Positions 44,439-55,110 of a stretch of 64,000 bases of DNA are shown here, in pieces (position 1 is the stretch's first letter; every line of letters begins with the position of its first letter). The notes under the pieces are model-generated. The model worked only from the letters and a program-made list of their open reading frames with translations. It did not search any database and was not told the origin of the DNA. The position numbers were made by a program, and so were the translations under genes. Origin of the DNA: Acheta domesticus (Eukaryota > Arthropoda > Insecta > Orthoptera > Gryllidae); NCBI GenBank assembly GCA_031308135.1, contig JAHLJT010008756.1, forward strand, positions 131,376,997-131,440,996, given 5' to 3'.

Positions 44439-45429
44439 CCCGCCCTAAACGCCCTTTCCACCGGCGCGTCTCCTCCCATTCTTTGTTCCAACGGCTTTCC
44501 GTCTCTCCGCCTCTTCACCGTTTCTCCTCTCATCTCTTCTCTTCCCACCCGTCATCACGATCTGTCTCCTGACCTCCAGCCCAATATCTACATCAGCTCT
44601 TCTCTTTATCGCTGCCCCTCCCCTCTCCTCTCTCTCTCTCTTCAGATCTCCGCGCCCACTCGCACCACCACCGTGTCGCCCCTGCGCCGCCCCCGCGCCG
44701 CCCCCGCGCCGCCCCCGCGCCGCCACCGCGCCGCCCACGCGCCGCCCCGCGACGCCTCGCTCCGCCCCGCTCCACCCCGCTCCGTCCCGCTTCGGCCCGC
44801 TCCATCACGCCCCGCCCAGTCCCGCCCACGCCCCGCCCCGCCCACGCCCCGCCACACCCCGCTCCGCTCCGCCCATGCCCCGCTCCACTCCTCCTCCGCC
44901 CGCGCGCCGCCCCGCGCCACCCCCGCGCCGCCCCCGCGCCGCCCCCGCACCGCCCCCGCGCCGCCCCCGCGCCGCCCCCGCGCCGCCCGCTCCACCCCGC
45001 TCCGTCCCACTTCGGTCCGCTCCATCACGCCCCGCCCAGTCCCGCCCGCGCCCAGCCCCGCCCACGCCCCGCCACACCCCGCTCCGCTCCGCCCATGCCC
45101 CGCTCCACTCCTCCTCCGCCCGCGCGCCGCCCCGCGCCGCCTCCGCGCCACTTCCCCGCGCCGCCTCCGCGCCACCACTGCGCCACTCCCCGCGCCGTCT
45201 CCAGGTCACTCCCCGCGCCGCCTCCGCGCCACTCCCCACGCCGCCTCCGAGCCCCCCCGCACCTTCCGCCCACACGCCCCTCCGCGCCACCCTTTGGCCC
45301 AGGCGCCTTCCCGCCGCGGCAGAGAAGGGCTTTCGCTCCTCCGGCCGGCAGCGATTGGGCCGCGCCCCCGGCGCCATTACTCGCGATCGGCTGCACCTCC
45401 GTCCGCGCCGCGCCGCGCCCGCGCCCCGC
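44439..45429. repeat. C-rich, CpG-rich tract with a 148-base duplication
   Basis: CCCCGCGCCGCC-type repeats dominate. A long block starting TCCACCCCGCTCCGTCCC occurs at 44771-44918 and again at 44991-45138, a 220-base offset with high identity. Between the copies lie CGCCGCCCCCG repeats. No coding signal was seen; Pro/Arg/Ala frames are artefacts. Confidence 0.85.
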
Positions 45430-45610
45430 GCCGCGCGCAGCTGATCAAAGCGAAACCGCGCGCGCCGCTCTTGTTGCGGAATAATAAAAACCCACTCTGC
45501 TCGTTAGCTGGCGCAACTGCTGGGTAACTGTCGCCCTAATGGCAGCTGTCGGTTTACAAGCTTCCGCCTGCACCCCGTTAATCACGCATGGCGCATACCC
45601 AAGACTCGAG
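45430..45610. promoter_or_regulatory. Candidate regulatory element at island edge
   Basis: Complex sequence with GCAGCTGATCAAAGCG (an E-box next to a TCF/LEF-like ATCAAAG), ATAATAAAAACC at 45481, CCTAATGGCAGCTGTC near 45534 and CCGTTAATCACGC near 45577. The density of bHLH, TCF and homeodomain-like words in non-repetitive DNA suggests an enhancer. Conservation was not tested. Confidence 0.3.
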
Positions 45611-48235
45611 GAGGGGAGAAACGGGCTCTCGGGACGCGACGAGGAAGATTCGGGACGGTGCGCCTGGGAAGAGGTGTGGGACGAGGAACAGGGCGGTGGA
45701 CGCGAACGCCGAGGCTCTACGAAGCAGAGGGTGACGTCGACTTTGGTAGGTGGCCAAGGTGAGGTTCTGCAAGAACAGCGAAGAAGCAGGGGGAAATGTA
45801 AACATAAAAGGAAGAGAAAGGAGTTGGAAGGGAGAAGCAGCATAAGAGGAAAGAAACAAGAATAGAACGGAAGAAGGGTGAAAAGGGAAGATAAACATGA
45901 AGAATAAAGAAGAACATGAAGAGGTTAAGGAGCAACAATAAGAGGGGAAAAGGGGCATGAGGAAATAAGAAGCATGAAGGGGATAAACCATAAGAAGATG
46001 AAGAAGGCGAAGAAGCAGCATGAATGTGGGAAAAGAAGCGTCCTGGAGAGGAAGAAAGAAGAAGAAGAAGAAGAAGAAGCATGAAGAGGGAAAAAGAAGA
46101 CGCAGCAACATGAATGAAAAAGAAAAAGCAGCATGAAGAGGGGAATCAGAAGGAATGAGTTAGGAGAATGAGAATGAAGAGGAAAGAATTAGTAAAGGAG
46201 GGATGAAGAAGGGAGAGAGCACAAGGAGAAGAAGGGGAGAGAAGAGATGGGCCAGAAGGGATTGGAGGTACTCGGATTGCAGAAGTGGAATCCTAGATGT
46301 GGGAGCGAGTTGCGGAGGGGATTGCAAAGCGCACTCGTCCGCGGGTTCGAGGGCTAGCGCGAGGGTAAAAGATAAAGAATAAAGAGGGGAAAGAGAATAT
46401 GAAGATGTAGAAGGAGTAAGATGAGAGAAGAATGAGCAAAGGCTAGAGGGTTGGAAGAAGCAAGTGAACAAGGGGAAGCAGAAGAAAGAGAAAGAGAAAG
46501 AGGAAGTGAAAGAGGAAGGGAAGGGATGGGAAGGGAAGAGAGGATAAGGGCGGTGTGGAAGGGATCTGAGGTGCTCGGATTACAGAAGTGGAATCCCTGA
46601 TGCGGGAGCGAGTTGCGGGGGATTGCGGCACTCGTCCGCGGGTTCGAGGGCGAGTGCGATGGGAAAAGAAGATGAAGAAGCATGAGGAGGGGAAAGAAGA
46701 TGAAGATGCACGAAGAGGTGAAAAGATGAAAAGCATGAAGGGAGAAGAATGACCAAAGGATGGAGAGATGAAGAAGCAATAGCACGAGGGAAGCAGAAAG
46801 AAGAGAAAGTGAGAGGGAAGAGAGGATAAGGGGTGATGTAATAGGGATCTGGCAAGTGCGAGTGCGAGGAAAAAGATGAAGAATGAAGAGGGGAAAGAGA
46901 CTCTGAAGAAGCATGGAAGAGGGGAAAAGATTATGAAGAAGCAGAAGGAGTAAGAAGAGGAAGAATGAGCAAAGGCTGGAGGGATGAAGAAGCAAGAGAA
47001 CGAGGGGAAGCAGAAGGAAGAGGAAGAGAAAGAGGAAGAGAAGGGATGGGAAGGGAAGAGGGGCTAAGGGGTGGTGTGGAAGGGATCTGAGCTGCTCGGA
47101 TTACAGAAATGGAATCCCTGATGTGGGAGCGAGTTGCGGGGGGATTGCGGGCACTCGTCCGCGGGTTCGAGGGCGAGTGCGAGGGAAAAAGAAGATGAAG
47201 AAGCATGAGGAGGGAAAGAAGATGAAGATGCACGAAGAGGTGAAAGATGAAAAAGCATGAAGAGAGAAGAATGAGCAAAGGATGGAGAGATGAAGAAGCA
47301 AGAGCACGAGGGGAAACAGAAGAGAAAGCAAGAGGGAATAGAGGATAAGGGGTGATGTGGAAGTGATCTGGCAAGTGCGAGAGTGAGGGGAAAAGGTAAA
47401 TAATGAAGAGGGGAAAGAGACTATGAAGAAGCATGAAGATGGGAAATATTATGAAGATGCAGAAGGAGTAAGATGAGAGAAGAATGAGCAAAGGCTAGAG
47501 GGTTGAAGAAGCAAGTGAACAAGGGGAAGCAGAAGAAAGAGAAAGAGAAAGAGGAAGTGAAAGAGGAAGGGAAGGGATGGGAAGGGAAGAGAGGATAAGG
47601 GGCGGTGTGGAAGGGATCTGAGGTGCTCGGATTACAGAAGTGGAATCCCTGATGCGGGAGCGAGTTGCGGGGGGATTGCGGCACTCGTCCGCGGGTTCGA
47701 GGGCGAGTGCGAGGGAAAAAGAAGATGAAGAAGCATGAGGAGGGGGAAAGAAGATGAAGATGCACGAAGAGGTGAAAAGATGAAAAAGCATGAAGAGAGA
47801 AGAATGAGCAAAGGATGGAGAGATGAAGAAGCAAGAGCACGAGGGGAAACAGAAGAGAAAGCAAGAGGGAATAGAGGATAAGGGGTGATGTGGAAGTGAT
47901 CTGGCAAGTGGCGAGAGTGAGGGGAAAAGGTAAATAATGAAGAGGGGAAAGAGACTATGAAGAAGCATGAAGATGGGGAAATATTATGAAGATGCAGAAG
48001 GAGTAAGATGAGAGAAGAATGAGCAAAGGCTAGAGGGTTGAAGAAGCAAGTGAACAAGGGGAAGCAGAAGGAAGAGGAAGAGAAAGAGAAAGAGGAAGGA
48101 AAGGGAAGGGAAGGGATGGGAAGGGAAGAGAAAGCGAGACGGAAGAGAGGATAAGGGGTGGTGTGGAAGGGATCTGAGCTGCTCGGATTACAGAAGTGGA
48201 ATCCCTGATGCGGGGAGCGAGTTGCGGGGGGATTG
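45611..48235. repeat. Purine-rich higher-order repeat, ~530-base dimeric unit
   Basis: The anchor CTCGGATT recurs at 46271, 46574, 47095, 47626 and 48182, giving spacings of 303, 521, 531 and 556 bases. Each full unit has two similar halves built from AAGAATGAGCAAAGG, GAAGAAGCAAG, GGGGAAGCAGAAG and GGGATCTG blocks. One half carries an extra segment of about 82 bases (CTCGGATTACAGAAGTGGAA to CGCGGGTTCGAGGGCGAGTG) that the other lacks. Minus-strand frames up to 299 codons are Leu/Ser/Phe-rich artefacts of polypyrimidine sequence. Confidence 0.92.
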
Positions 48236-48555
48236 CGGCACTCGTCCGCGGTTCGAGGGCGAGAGCGCGAGCGCGGGGCGGCGCCTTTGACGCACACCGG
48301 CGGGGGGGGGGGCGGCCGTGCGGAGTGGCGTGCGTCCTCTCGTCGTAATAACAGGACCAGAAAATGGGGGGCGGATATTGCCCCAGTGCAATCACTGCAC
48401 CGCGCAGGGGCGGGGCGGACAGAGGGCGCTTTAGGGCCACTAATGCGCCCCGCCCCGCCCCGCTCCGCCCCACCCGCCCCCGCGCGGTTTATTCGGGCAT
48501 GAAAAAAGACGGACGCGGCGCGCTTAGTCAATTTTTAATGGCCACGTGACTTAGT
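48236..48555. promoter_or_regulatory. CpG island at the end of the purine array
   Basis: CpG-dense unique sequence with a G-run at 48301, GC-boxes near 48400-48450 and TTTTTAATGGCCACGTGAC near 48532. The last word combines a homeodomain-like TAATGG with a CACGTG E-box. It may be regulatory; no transcript can be placed. Confidence 0.3.
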
Positions 48556-50640
48556 GCCACTTCCAAGTCGAAGCACTCTCCGGGATTGCGGCTTTGAACT
48601 GCACATTATTTGCACTACTCTGGAGACGAAGCACAATTCTACGCAAACAGTATAAAATTTGCTGATTTGAAGTTGTTTTCCTGAACAAGATTTCAAATTG
48701 AGTTTCTTCTCTTTGTCGTCTACTCTTAAAACCAAATTGTTGGAGAGAAACTGTTTTTGAAGAAATTCTAAAAATGTGCAATACACATATTGGACAAGAA
48801 CATTATTGATAAATATTTAAAATTACGAAGTTTGGTAAAGTTTAATACAATCCAAAACAATAAATTAATAATTAAAATTAGTTGATAGATGTATCGATCG
48901 TTATTTTTTGCCTGTCGCTAAGAGCAGATTGGTTCGTAACATGTTCCGCATGAAATGTACTGTAGAATAAAATGAAAAAAATAGAGCATTTTTATTAAAA
49001 TTTGAACGAAATACTTGTACATAAAAAGAATGATCTTAAACAACGTGGTTTATATAAAATTAAACGTTTTCCTCTCTCACAAGAATTGTTCATGAAGAAA
49101 GTCCTGTCAATGCCCGGTGGTTTGCAAGTAGCATATAACTTTGTTAAAAATAATTTCCACAATATGCTCATTGGCAAAAAGGATTAATTTTTAGCCCTTC
49201 TTCGCGCCATAGAGGTTCCGAAAATTTATTCTGAAACATTATGTATTTTAATAGGCTGCTTATTTATAAATCGCGATAATTTGTACACGTTACAGGACTT
49301 TTATTTGCCTAGCACAAAAGCCTTGCCTCACACTGCATCACTCTCCGAAACAGTATTCCGAGACGCCCACCCATTCCCGGTGACAGGCGCGAGAAATGCC
49401 GTGCCTGCGAAGTGCTCTTTGCCAGACACAGGGTTCATGTAATCGGAGAATATCCGATAGAAAAGCCTCTTTCGTGTCGGAGTGCACATTTCAAAAGTGG
49501 TTTCTTCTTTGTACATTAAAATTATTCTTATGAAAAGAATTGCACAAAAAATAAAGAGTAAAACTCATGTAAGTTAAAAATTGGTTTTTAATGTCATTAC
49601 TTTTAAAATACAACTTCAATTTTAAAAGGCAATCATTCATTCTGTTTTTGCAAATTGGAGGTATTTAAAACAAGATAGTAGCTTCACTGAAAAACGAAAA
49701 CACCGATTTTTCGAATCTACTCTTATTCACAGCATTGTCTTAGTTTGGTTATAGAAGACTTAGAGTTGGTTTTATACTCATTATTACAAGATCTTAAATG
49801 GGATATTTGCACCACTGAATTTTTTAGTCAAAATATACATTTTATAAAAAATATAATTTGTAGATGCTTCATTTATTTGACAATTCTAAATAATAATTAT
49901 TTATACACTGTATTACAAATGATATTTCTGAAATGTTTACAAACAAAAGAAAAAAATTCCTTCAAAAACATCCTAATCGTAGATTTTCCCCGAAATTACG
50001 ATGCTGAAAGAAATCGACGACATTCTCAGTTTACCCGTTTCTTTAGTGCAGTTTAGTAAACGTACACATTCTTTACATTTAATCATTTTACCCGTCAGCG
50101 AAAATGCAGCAGAACAATTTCGTTGAGATTCGTCCTGTGTCTGTGTGCGGGGCCTATCGGTCTGATGTCCCGTTGATACCGCATCCCCCTCCCCCCGATT
50201 CCATTCTCTCTGCCATCTGAATCGCCGCTCCAATTGCGATCGGCTCTTCGGAATTACTCGGCGTTAATCGGAAATTATCGGTTTGTCTCCCGCCGTTAGT
50301 CGTTCTACTCATTACTCTCGGATTACGTCGCTCTACGTAGGACATGTGCGGTACGTTCTAGTGGTCCACGACTTTGACAAAAAAAAAGCCTTTAGCCGCT
50401 GAAGTACGTAGTTTTTTTATGCATGCTAGATTCGGTAGAAATTGGATATATTGTTTCGTTTCCAGCACAATCATTACGCTACCTGCAATTTTCTCGATGA
50501 AGTTTCTGTGCATAACAAATCGATCCAGTAAGTTCATTAGCTTAGTAAAAAGCTAACATGTAAGTATAGCTTCGGTATACTTTGTACTGAGGCTTTACTG
50601 TCCTAAACTTTGACGTTGATCGTAAATTTGACCAGTTATG
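48556..50640. other. AT-rich intergenic DNA
   Basis: No gene, repeat or element recognised. Frames at 48535-48786 and 49745-50056 lack domains. Confidence 0.35.
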
Positions 50641-51235
50641 TTAATATTACCGCGAATTTTGTGGGGGGGTTACAGCTTGCGGCAAGTATTATCAGCTTTC
50701 CGCAACAGCGTTTTGTCCAATAATCGATCGTGCGTGAACAATCGCTTCGCTCCCTCCTTCGATACCTGTGATGCGTTTGACGTGGCGGCATTACAGACGG
50801 ACGCGGGCGCGACCGCAGCGCCCCGCGCGGCCGTTCGCCTATTGATTTCGACTAATTCGCCGGCCGGCCGGTCGGCCGGGGCGGGATTTATTGCCTGGCT
50901 GAGGCCGTAACAGGTGCGCGCGGGTCCTTGGTCCATCGCAATTAATGGCGCTCCTCCATGCGTCGCGCGGATATATCCGCGCCTAACGACGCATTGCGCC
51001 GCGCAGCTTTTCCTTTGAGATAAAAGGATTGCGGGCGCGCGGCCGCTGCAGCCGCCGCGTGGCCCACGCGTTCATGCGCGCTGCGGCTCGCGCCGCGGGC
51101 CCGATCAAAGTGACCGCGGGGGTGGGGGTCCGCGGGGGCGGGGCGGGGGCAACGGGCCGTGAGGAGGAAGGTGAGGGTGCGGGCGGCGGGCCGGTGATCG
51201 GCCGAGTGAAAGGGTGGGAGAGCGGATGAGGGCAA
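50641..51235. promoter_or_regulatory. CpG island with a perfect 18-base palindrome
   Basis: CpG-dense, mostly unique DNA. AATTAATGGCGC near 50940 is followed by the perfect palindrome GCGCGGATATATCCGCGC (50965-50982) and by CCCGATCAAAGTGACC near 51100, with a TCF/LEF-like ATCAAAG. GATAAAAGG is near 51018. The right side becomes G-rich. It is a plausible promoter or enhancer; no exon was seen. Confidence 0.35.
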
Positions 51236-51239
51236 GGGT

Positions 51240-51740
51240 TGACGGTGCGAAGTGAGGGTAAGTGGCGAGAGGGAGGTGATAAGGGGAAGAGGAAGTTGTG
51301 AGGGTACGTTGTCAGAGTACGTTGTGAGGGTAAGCTGCGAGGGTAAGTTGCGAGAGTAAGTTGTGAAAGTAAGTTGCGAGGGTAAGTAGAAAGGGTAAGT
51401 TGCGAGAGCAAGTTGCGAGAGCAAGTAGCGAGGGTAAGTAGCGAGGGTAAGTAGCGAGGGTAAGTAGCGAGGGTAAGTAGCGAGGGTAAGTATCGAGGGT
51501 AAGTAGCGAGGGTAAGTTGCGAGGGTAAGTTGCGAGGGTAAGTTGCGTAAGTTGCGAGGGTACGTTGTGAGAGTACGTTGTGAGGATAAGCTGTGAGGGT
51601 AAGTTGCGAGGGTATGTTACGAAGATAAGTTGCAAGGACAAGATGCGAGGGTAAGTTGCAAGGGTAATTTGCGTGGGTAAGTTGTGAGAGTAAGTTGCGA
51701 AAGTAAGTTGCGAAAGTAAGTTGCGAGGGTAAGTTGCTAG
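51240..51740. repeat. 13-base minisatellite carrying a splice-donor consensus
   Basis: Units GAGGGTAAGTTGC and GAGGGTAAGTAGC repeat roughly 30 times, with variants such as GAGAGTAAGTTGC. At least fifteen units contain GGTAAGT, which matches the metazoan 5' splice-site consensus on the plus strand. The 13-base period makes all frames cycle, so the minus-strand frame of 258 codons (LATYPRNLPSQLT-like) is an artefact. Confidence 0.95.
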
Positions 51741-53085
51741 AGTGAGGGGTGGGAGACATTGCTGGAGGTAGAAGTGAGAAGTGAAAGTTGAGGAGTTAGG
51801 GGTGAGGGGTGAAAAGCGGCGAGGGAATGAGTAATAGGGCGGGTGAAGGGGTGGGTACAACAGTCCTGCGAACGGTTAAGCGAGTGATCGGGAAAATGAT
51901 GGGAGGTTCAGCAGGTAAACTGGGAAGCGAGAGCGGATGGATGCATGCTGGTGTGGACGCATAGTAAGCCGAGCTGTTGGAGGTCCCTAGTCGCAACTCC
52001 CCCCCTCCGCCTCATTCCACAGCAAAATTGCATCGACCTATCTCACTAGCTGCAGGTTTTGATTGGGTACTGGTGAAACCGTTGTCTTCATTCACGTTTT
52101 CATCATTTCATTCATTCTCCCTGAATTACTTGCCTCGGTGGATATGACCTCGAGCTCAAACTGTTTCGCTACATTTATACGCAAACGCATAGTAGTGCGT
52201 TGCTTTTGTACACTGTGTTGTTTGCGATACCAAACTCTCGTTTTGGTCTGTTATGTTTCCGAATGGAATCAAGGCCTGGTAAACCTGGTGGTACATCATC
52301 ACTAGGAGGCGTATTTTAATGAAATGTCGTTTTTTCTTTTCAATTTAGAAAAATGCCGTTTAGTATAGAAATTCATTTCATGTCATGACAGAATCAAATG
52401 ACCCATTATCATTGGTCATTTTTAGCATTGATCGTCGATTCGGCTAACGAGTCATTTTTTTCCTTTTCCGACCTTTTTAATGCATTTTCCTTTGATTTAA
52501 TTGATTTTAATATCATTTTAATGATACTTGCTTCAAATAATATTTACGAGATGCATCAAATGTCCTCCACAGAATTTCTGAGTTCCAATACCTGGTAGTC
52601 TATTCGATATCTTCGGTCAGAAGTTGTAAAGTCAGCCATTGAATGTAATCTAAGGTTCCTGTGACGCCTGACAGCGTCATTAGCATTTTTAAAACAGTTT
52701 AAGGATATTTGATTGATCATTTTTGGCGATCTTTTAGGTCATCATACTCCTCTTGATCGTCTTTTAAGCTGATAAAAATGTTATAAAACGAGAAATAATT
52801 AAGGTCAGCATGAAAGGATATTCTGCAGCATAAAGCTGTGGATATACACAGCAATTTGTAATAGGTTAATCCTGTAAACAAATTACTAACGAAATTGAAA
52901 ATGAATTGAATGAAAGGATATTCAAATCGCAAAAATAAGTGATGTGATTTCAATTATATTTTTAGAACTGGCCACGTTTTATTGGGACAAATACAACAGT
53001 TTTCTGTGATGCGGAGGAGCAGAGCTGGGAGTTCCGCATCTGCATCTCTCCATCCGAGAGGAAGTGGTTCTCCCGCGCTGCGGCA
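51741..53085. other. AT-rich intergenic DNA
   Basis: No gene, repeat or element recognised. Confidence 0.35.
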
Positions 53086-53700
53086 AACACGACGCCGCAC
53101 GGGTGCTCTGGCGAAAGGCGGGGGTGAGTGAGGAGGGGAGGGGAGGGGAGGGGAGGGGTGGGTGGCGACGGGGTGGAGCGTGGGTGAAGGGCCGAGGGGG
53201 GGAAGAGGAGGAGTGGCGAGGGGTTGACGGGGAGGGGGAAGGGGAAGGGGCGAGGGGGAGGAGAGAGGGATGTTGCGTGAGAAAGGGTGAGAGGAGGGGG
53301 AGGGTGGGCGAGGGATGGGCCACCGGGAGGAGCGATGGCGAGGGAGGAGGGAGGGCCACCGGGAGGAGCGATGGCGGGGGTGAGGGCTGGCGCGACGCCG
53401 CCGCTAGAGACGCGGGACATAAGTCATTTGCCTCCCGGGGCTTCCCCGGCGGCGCGTTGCGGGTTGCATTTTGCAGGCGCCGTAAAACTGCTCGTGGGCG
53501 CGTCGGCCGCGGCGCCGCCTCGCCTCCCGCAGGTAAAGCACCGGCGGAGACGCCGCCTCCGCTCTTTCTCACGCGGCGGGGGCGGGAGGGGGCGGGGCGG
53601 GGCGGGGGTGGAGGCGGGAGACTCGCCTGCCTCTCTCACGACGTCCCGTGGGCTCCCGGCCAGTGGGGCGACAGGGCTTTCGCTTCCTTCGCAGTGATAC
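53086..53700. other. G-rich and CpG-rich island
   Basis: The left part (53120-53390) is G-rich simple sequence, including a direct repeat of GGGCCACCGGGAGGAGCGAT (near 53317 and 53353). The right part (53400-53700) is CpG-rich and more complex. Overlapping open frames on both strands reach 214 codons but have low-complexity composition. No promoter element was assigned. Confidence 0.45.
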
Positions 53701-53843
53701 GAAGATGAAACATCTAGCTGCTGCCACGTCATTGTATTACGCACGCACGGAAATCAATCATTTGTCGTTCATATGGACGCGATCTATAATGAAGCGATCA
53801 CATTCTTTATTTTCCACAGCTGAAGCTTCGATTGGATCCCCGT

Positions 53844-53967
53844 TTGATTGATTGGTTGGTTGATTGTTAGTGATTTCGTTCCGGTCAACTAAGAGAGTCG
53901 TCAGTCCCGTAAGGGTAGTGCATGTTTTTCTCGGAAGGTGGTGCTGGTCTAACCCCCGCTGGCATGT
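53844..53967 (-). mobile_element. SINE A, short 3' fragment
   Basis: Matches the tail-proximal part of the element at 13964-14468 in the same orientation: the TTGATTGATTGG tail, GTCAACTAAGAGAGTCGTCA, GTCCCGTAAGGGTAGTGCAT and CCCCCGCTGG. It stops where the longer copy continues GATGGTGAG. It is a severely 5'-truncated or eroded insertion. Target duplications were not resolved. Confidence 0.7.
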
Positions 53968-54350
53968 TAAAACATTTTGTATCAGTATTTTCATCAAAAT
54001 AAATCTAGACCCCTATATAATCGAACTTGAAGAAGCAATATTTGCAATATTGGCTTGTTTTTGAACATGATAAAATGTTGAGAACAATGAGAATATTTAT
54101 TCAACGCACCATGTAGAATAAATGCTTTATAATGTGTTTTAGTACATTATAAATTGCCATAATACTTATTTCTAATTTCCAAAAAGAACATTAACATCTT
54201 ATATATTATTCATCCCGGGATTTTCTTTCTTCACTCGATTAATTACCAAAAGTAATATAGAACCTAACACAAAGACAAAACACTCTTATGATTTACTACT
54301 GTAACAATAGGAATACAATTCCGAGCCACTTCGATTCACCCCTTTTTCCC
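53968..54350. other. AT-rich intergenic DNA
   Basis: Nothing recognised. Confidence 0.35.
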
Positions 54351-54354
54351 CCTT

Positions 54355-54830
54355 CACTCCAATCTTCGGCACTCACCCACTCGGCTCGTTCCCACCCGCT
54401 CCGTTCCGTTCCACCCGCTCCGTTCCGTTCCACCCCCTCCGAACTGCGTTTCGACACATACCGATCCGGTCTGACTTTCTGCGATCCGCTCCTATCCGCT
54501 CCAACTCGCTCTGACACGCTCCGACCCACTCCAACCTACTCCGACCCTCTCCAACCTACTCCGACCCGCTCTGACACACTCCGACCCACTCCAACCTACT
54601 CCAACTCCCTCCGACCCGCTCCGACTCGCTCTGACACACTCCGACACACTCCAACCTACTCCAACTCGCAACTAAATACATATACCGACCCGCTCCGACT
54701 TGCTCTGACGCGCTCCGACTCGCTCTAACCTACTCCAACCCACTTCAACCCACTCCAACCCGCTCCAATCCGCTCGAACCCGCTCCGGCACGCTCCGACA
54801 CGCTCCTCTCCACTCTGCATCGCTCCGCTT
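54355..54830. repeat. 10-base pyrimidine-rich minisatellite
   Basis: Units of the form CTCCGACCCG, CTCCAACCTA and CTCTGACACA repeat over about 450 bases, interrupted once near 54670 by ACTAAATACATATACC. The 10-base period gives cycling frames rich in Thr, Ser, Pro and Arg that are not genes. Confidence 0.93.
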
Positions 54831-54879
54831 TATCCCTCCTTTCCCTAACCTCCGTCGCCTCGACTCCCTACCTCCTTGC

Positions 54880-55110
54880 CCCACTCTGCCAGGGCCTGGT
54901 CGCAGCGCTCGCAGCCGCCGCCGCCGCCGCGGGCGCCTCTAGGGGCCAGAGCTCGACGCTGCACCCCCTTTACTGCGCGGAGGGGGGGGGAGGGGCGGGA
55001 GAGCGACGGCGGCGCCCGGCGTGGGCGGCCGGGCGCGCACTGGTACAGAGGGAGACTTCAGCAGAGTGGAAATTCAGCTCCGTCTCCTGGCCTCTGGCTT
55101 TTGATTTCCG
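54880..55110. other. CpG-rich island
   Basis: GCCGCCGCCGCCGCGG, a G-run at 54981 and CGGCGGCGCCCGGCGTGGGC form a compact CpG island. No exon or promoter feature can be assigned with confidence. Confidence 0.4.

Noticed and set aside
44208..45527. 439-codon plus-strand open frame rich in Pro, Arg and Ala
   Set aside because: It runs through the 8-base CCCGCCGT array and other C-rich repeats that contain no stop codons; overlapping frames on both strands are equally open and there is no domain.
47632..48531. 299-codon minus-strand open frame with hydrophobic Leu/Phe/Ser runs suggestive of membrane segments
   Set aside because: The hydrophobic look comes from polypyrimidine codons (CTT, TTC, TCT) of the purine-rich repeat; the peptide repeats with the DNA unit.
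51240..51740. CRISPR-like array
   Set aside because: Direct repeats of 13 bases follow one another without spacers, in eukaryotic DNA; this is a minisatellite.
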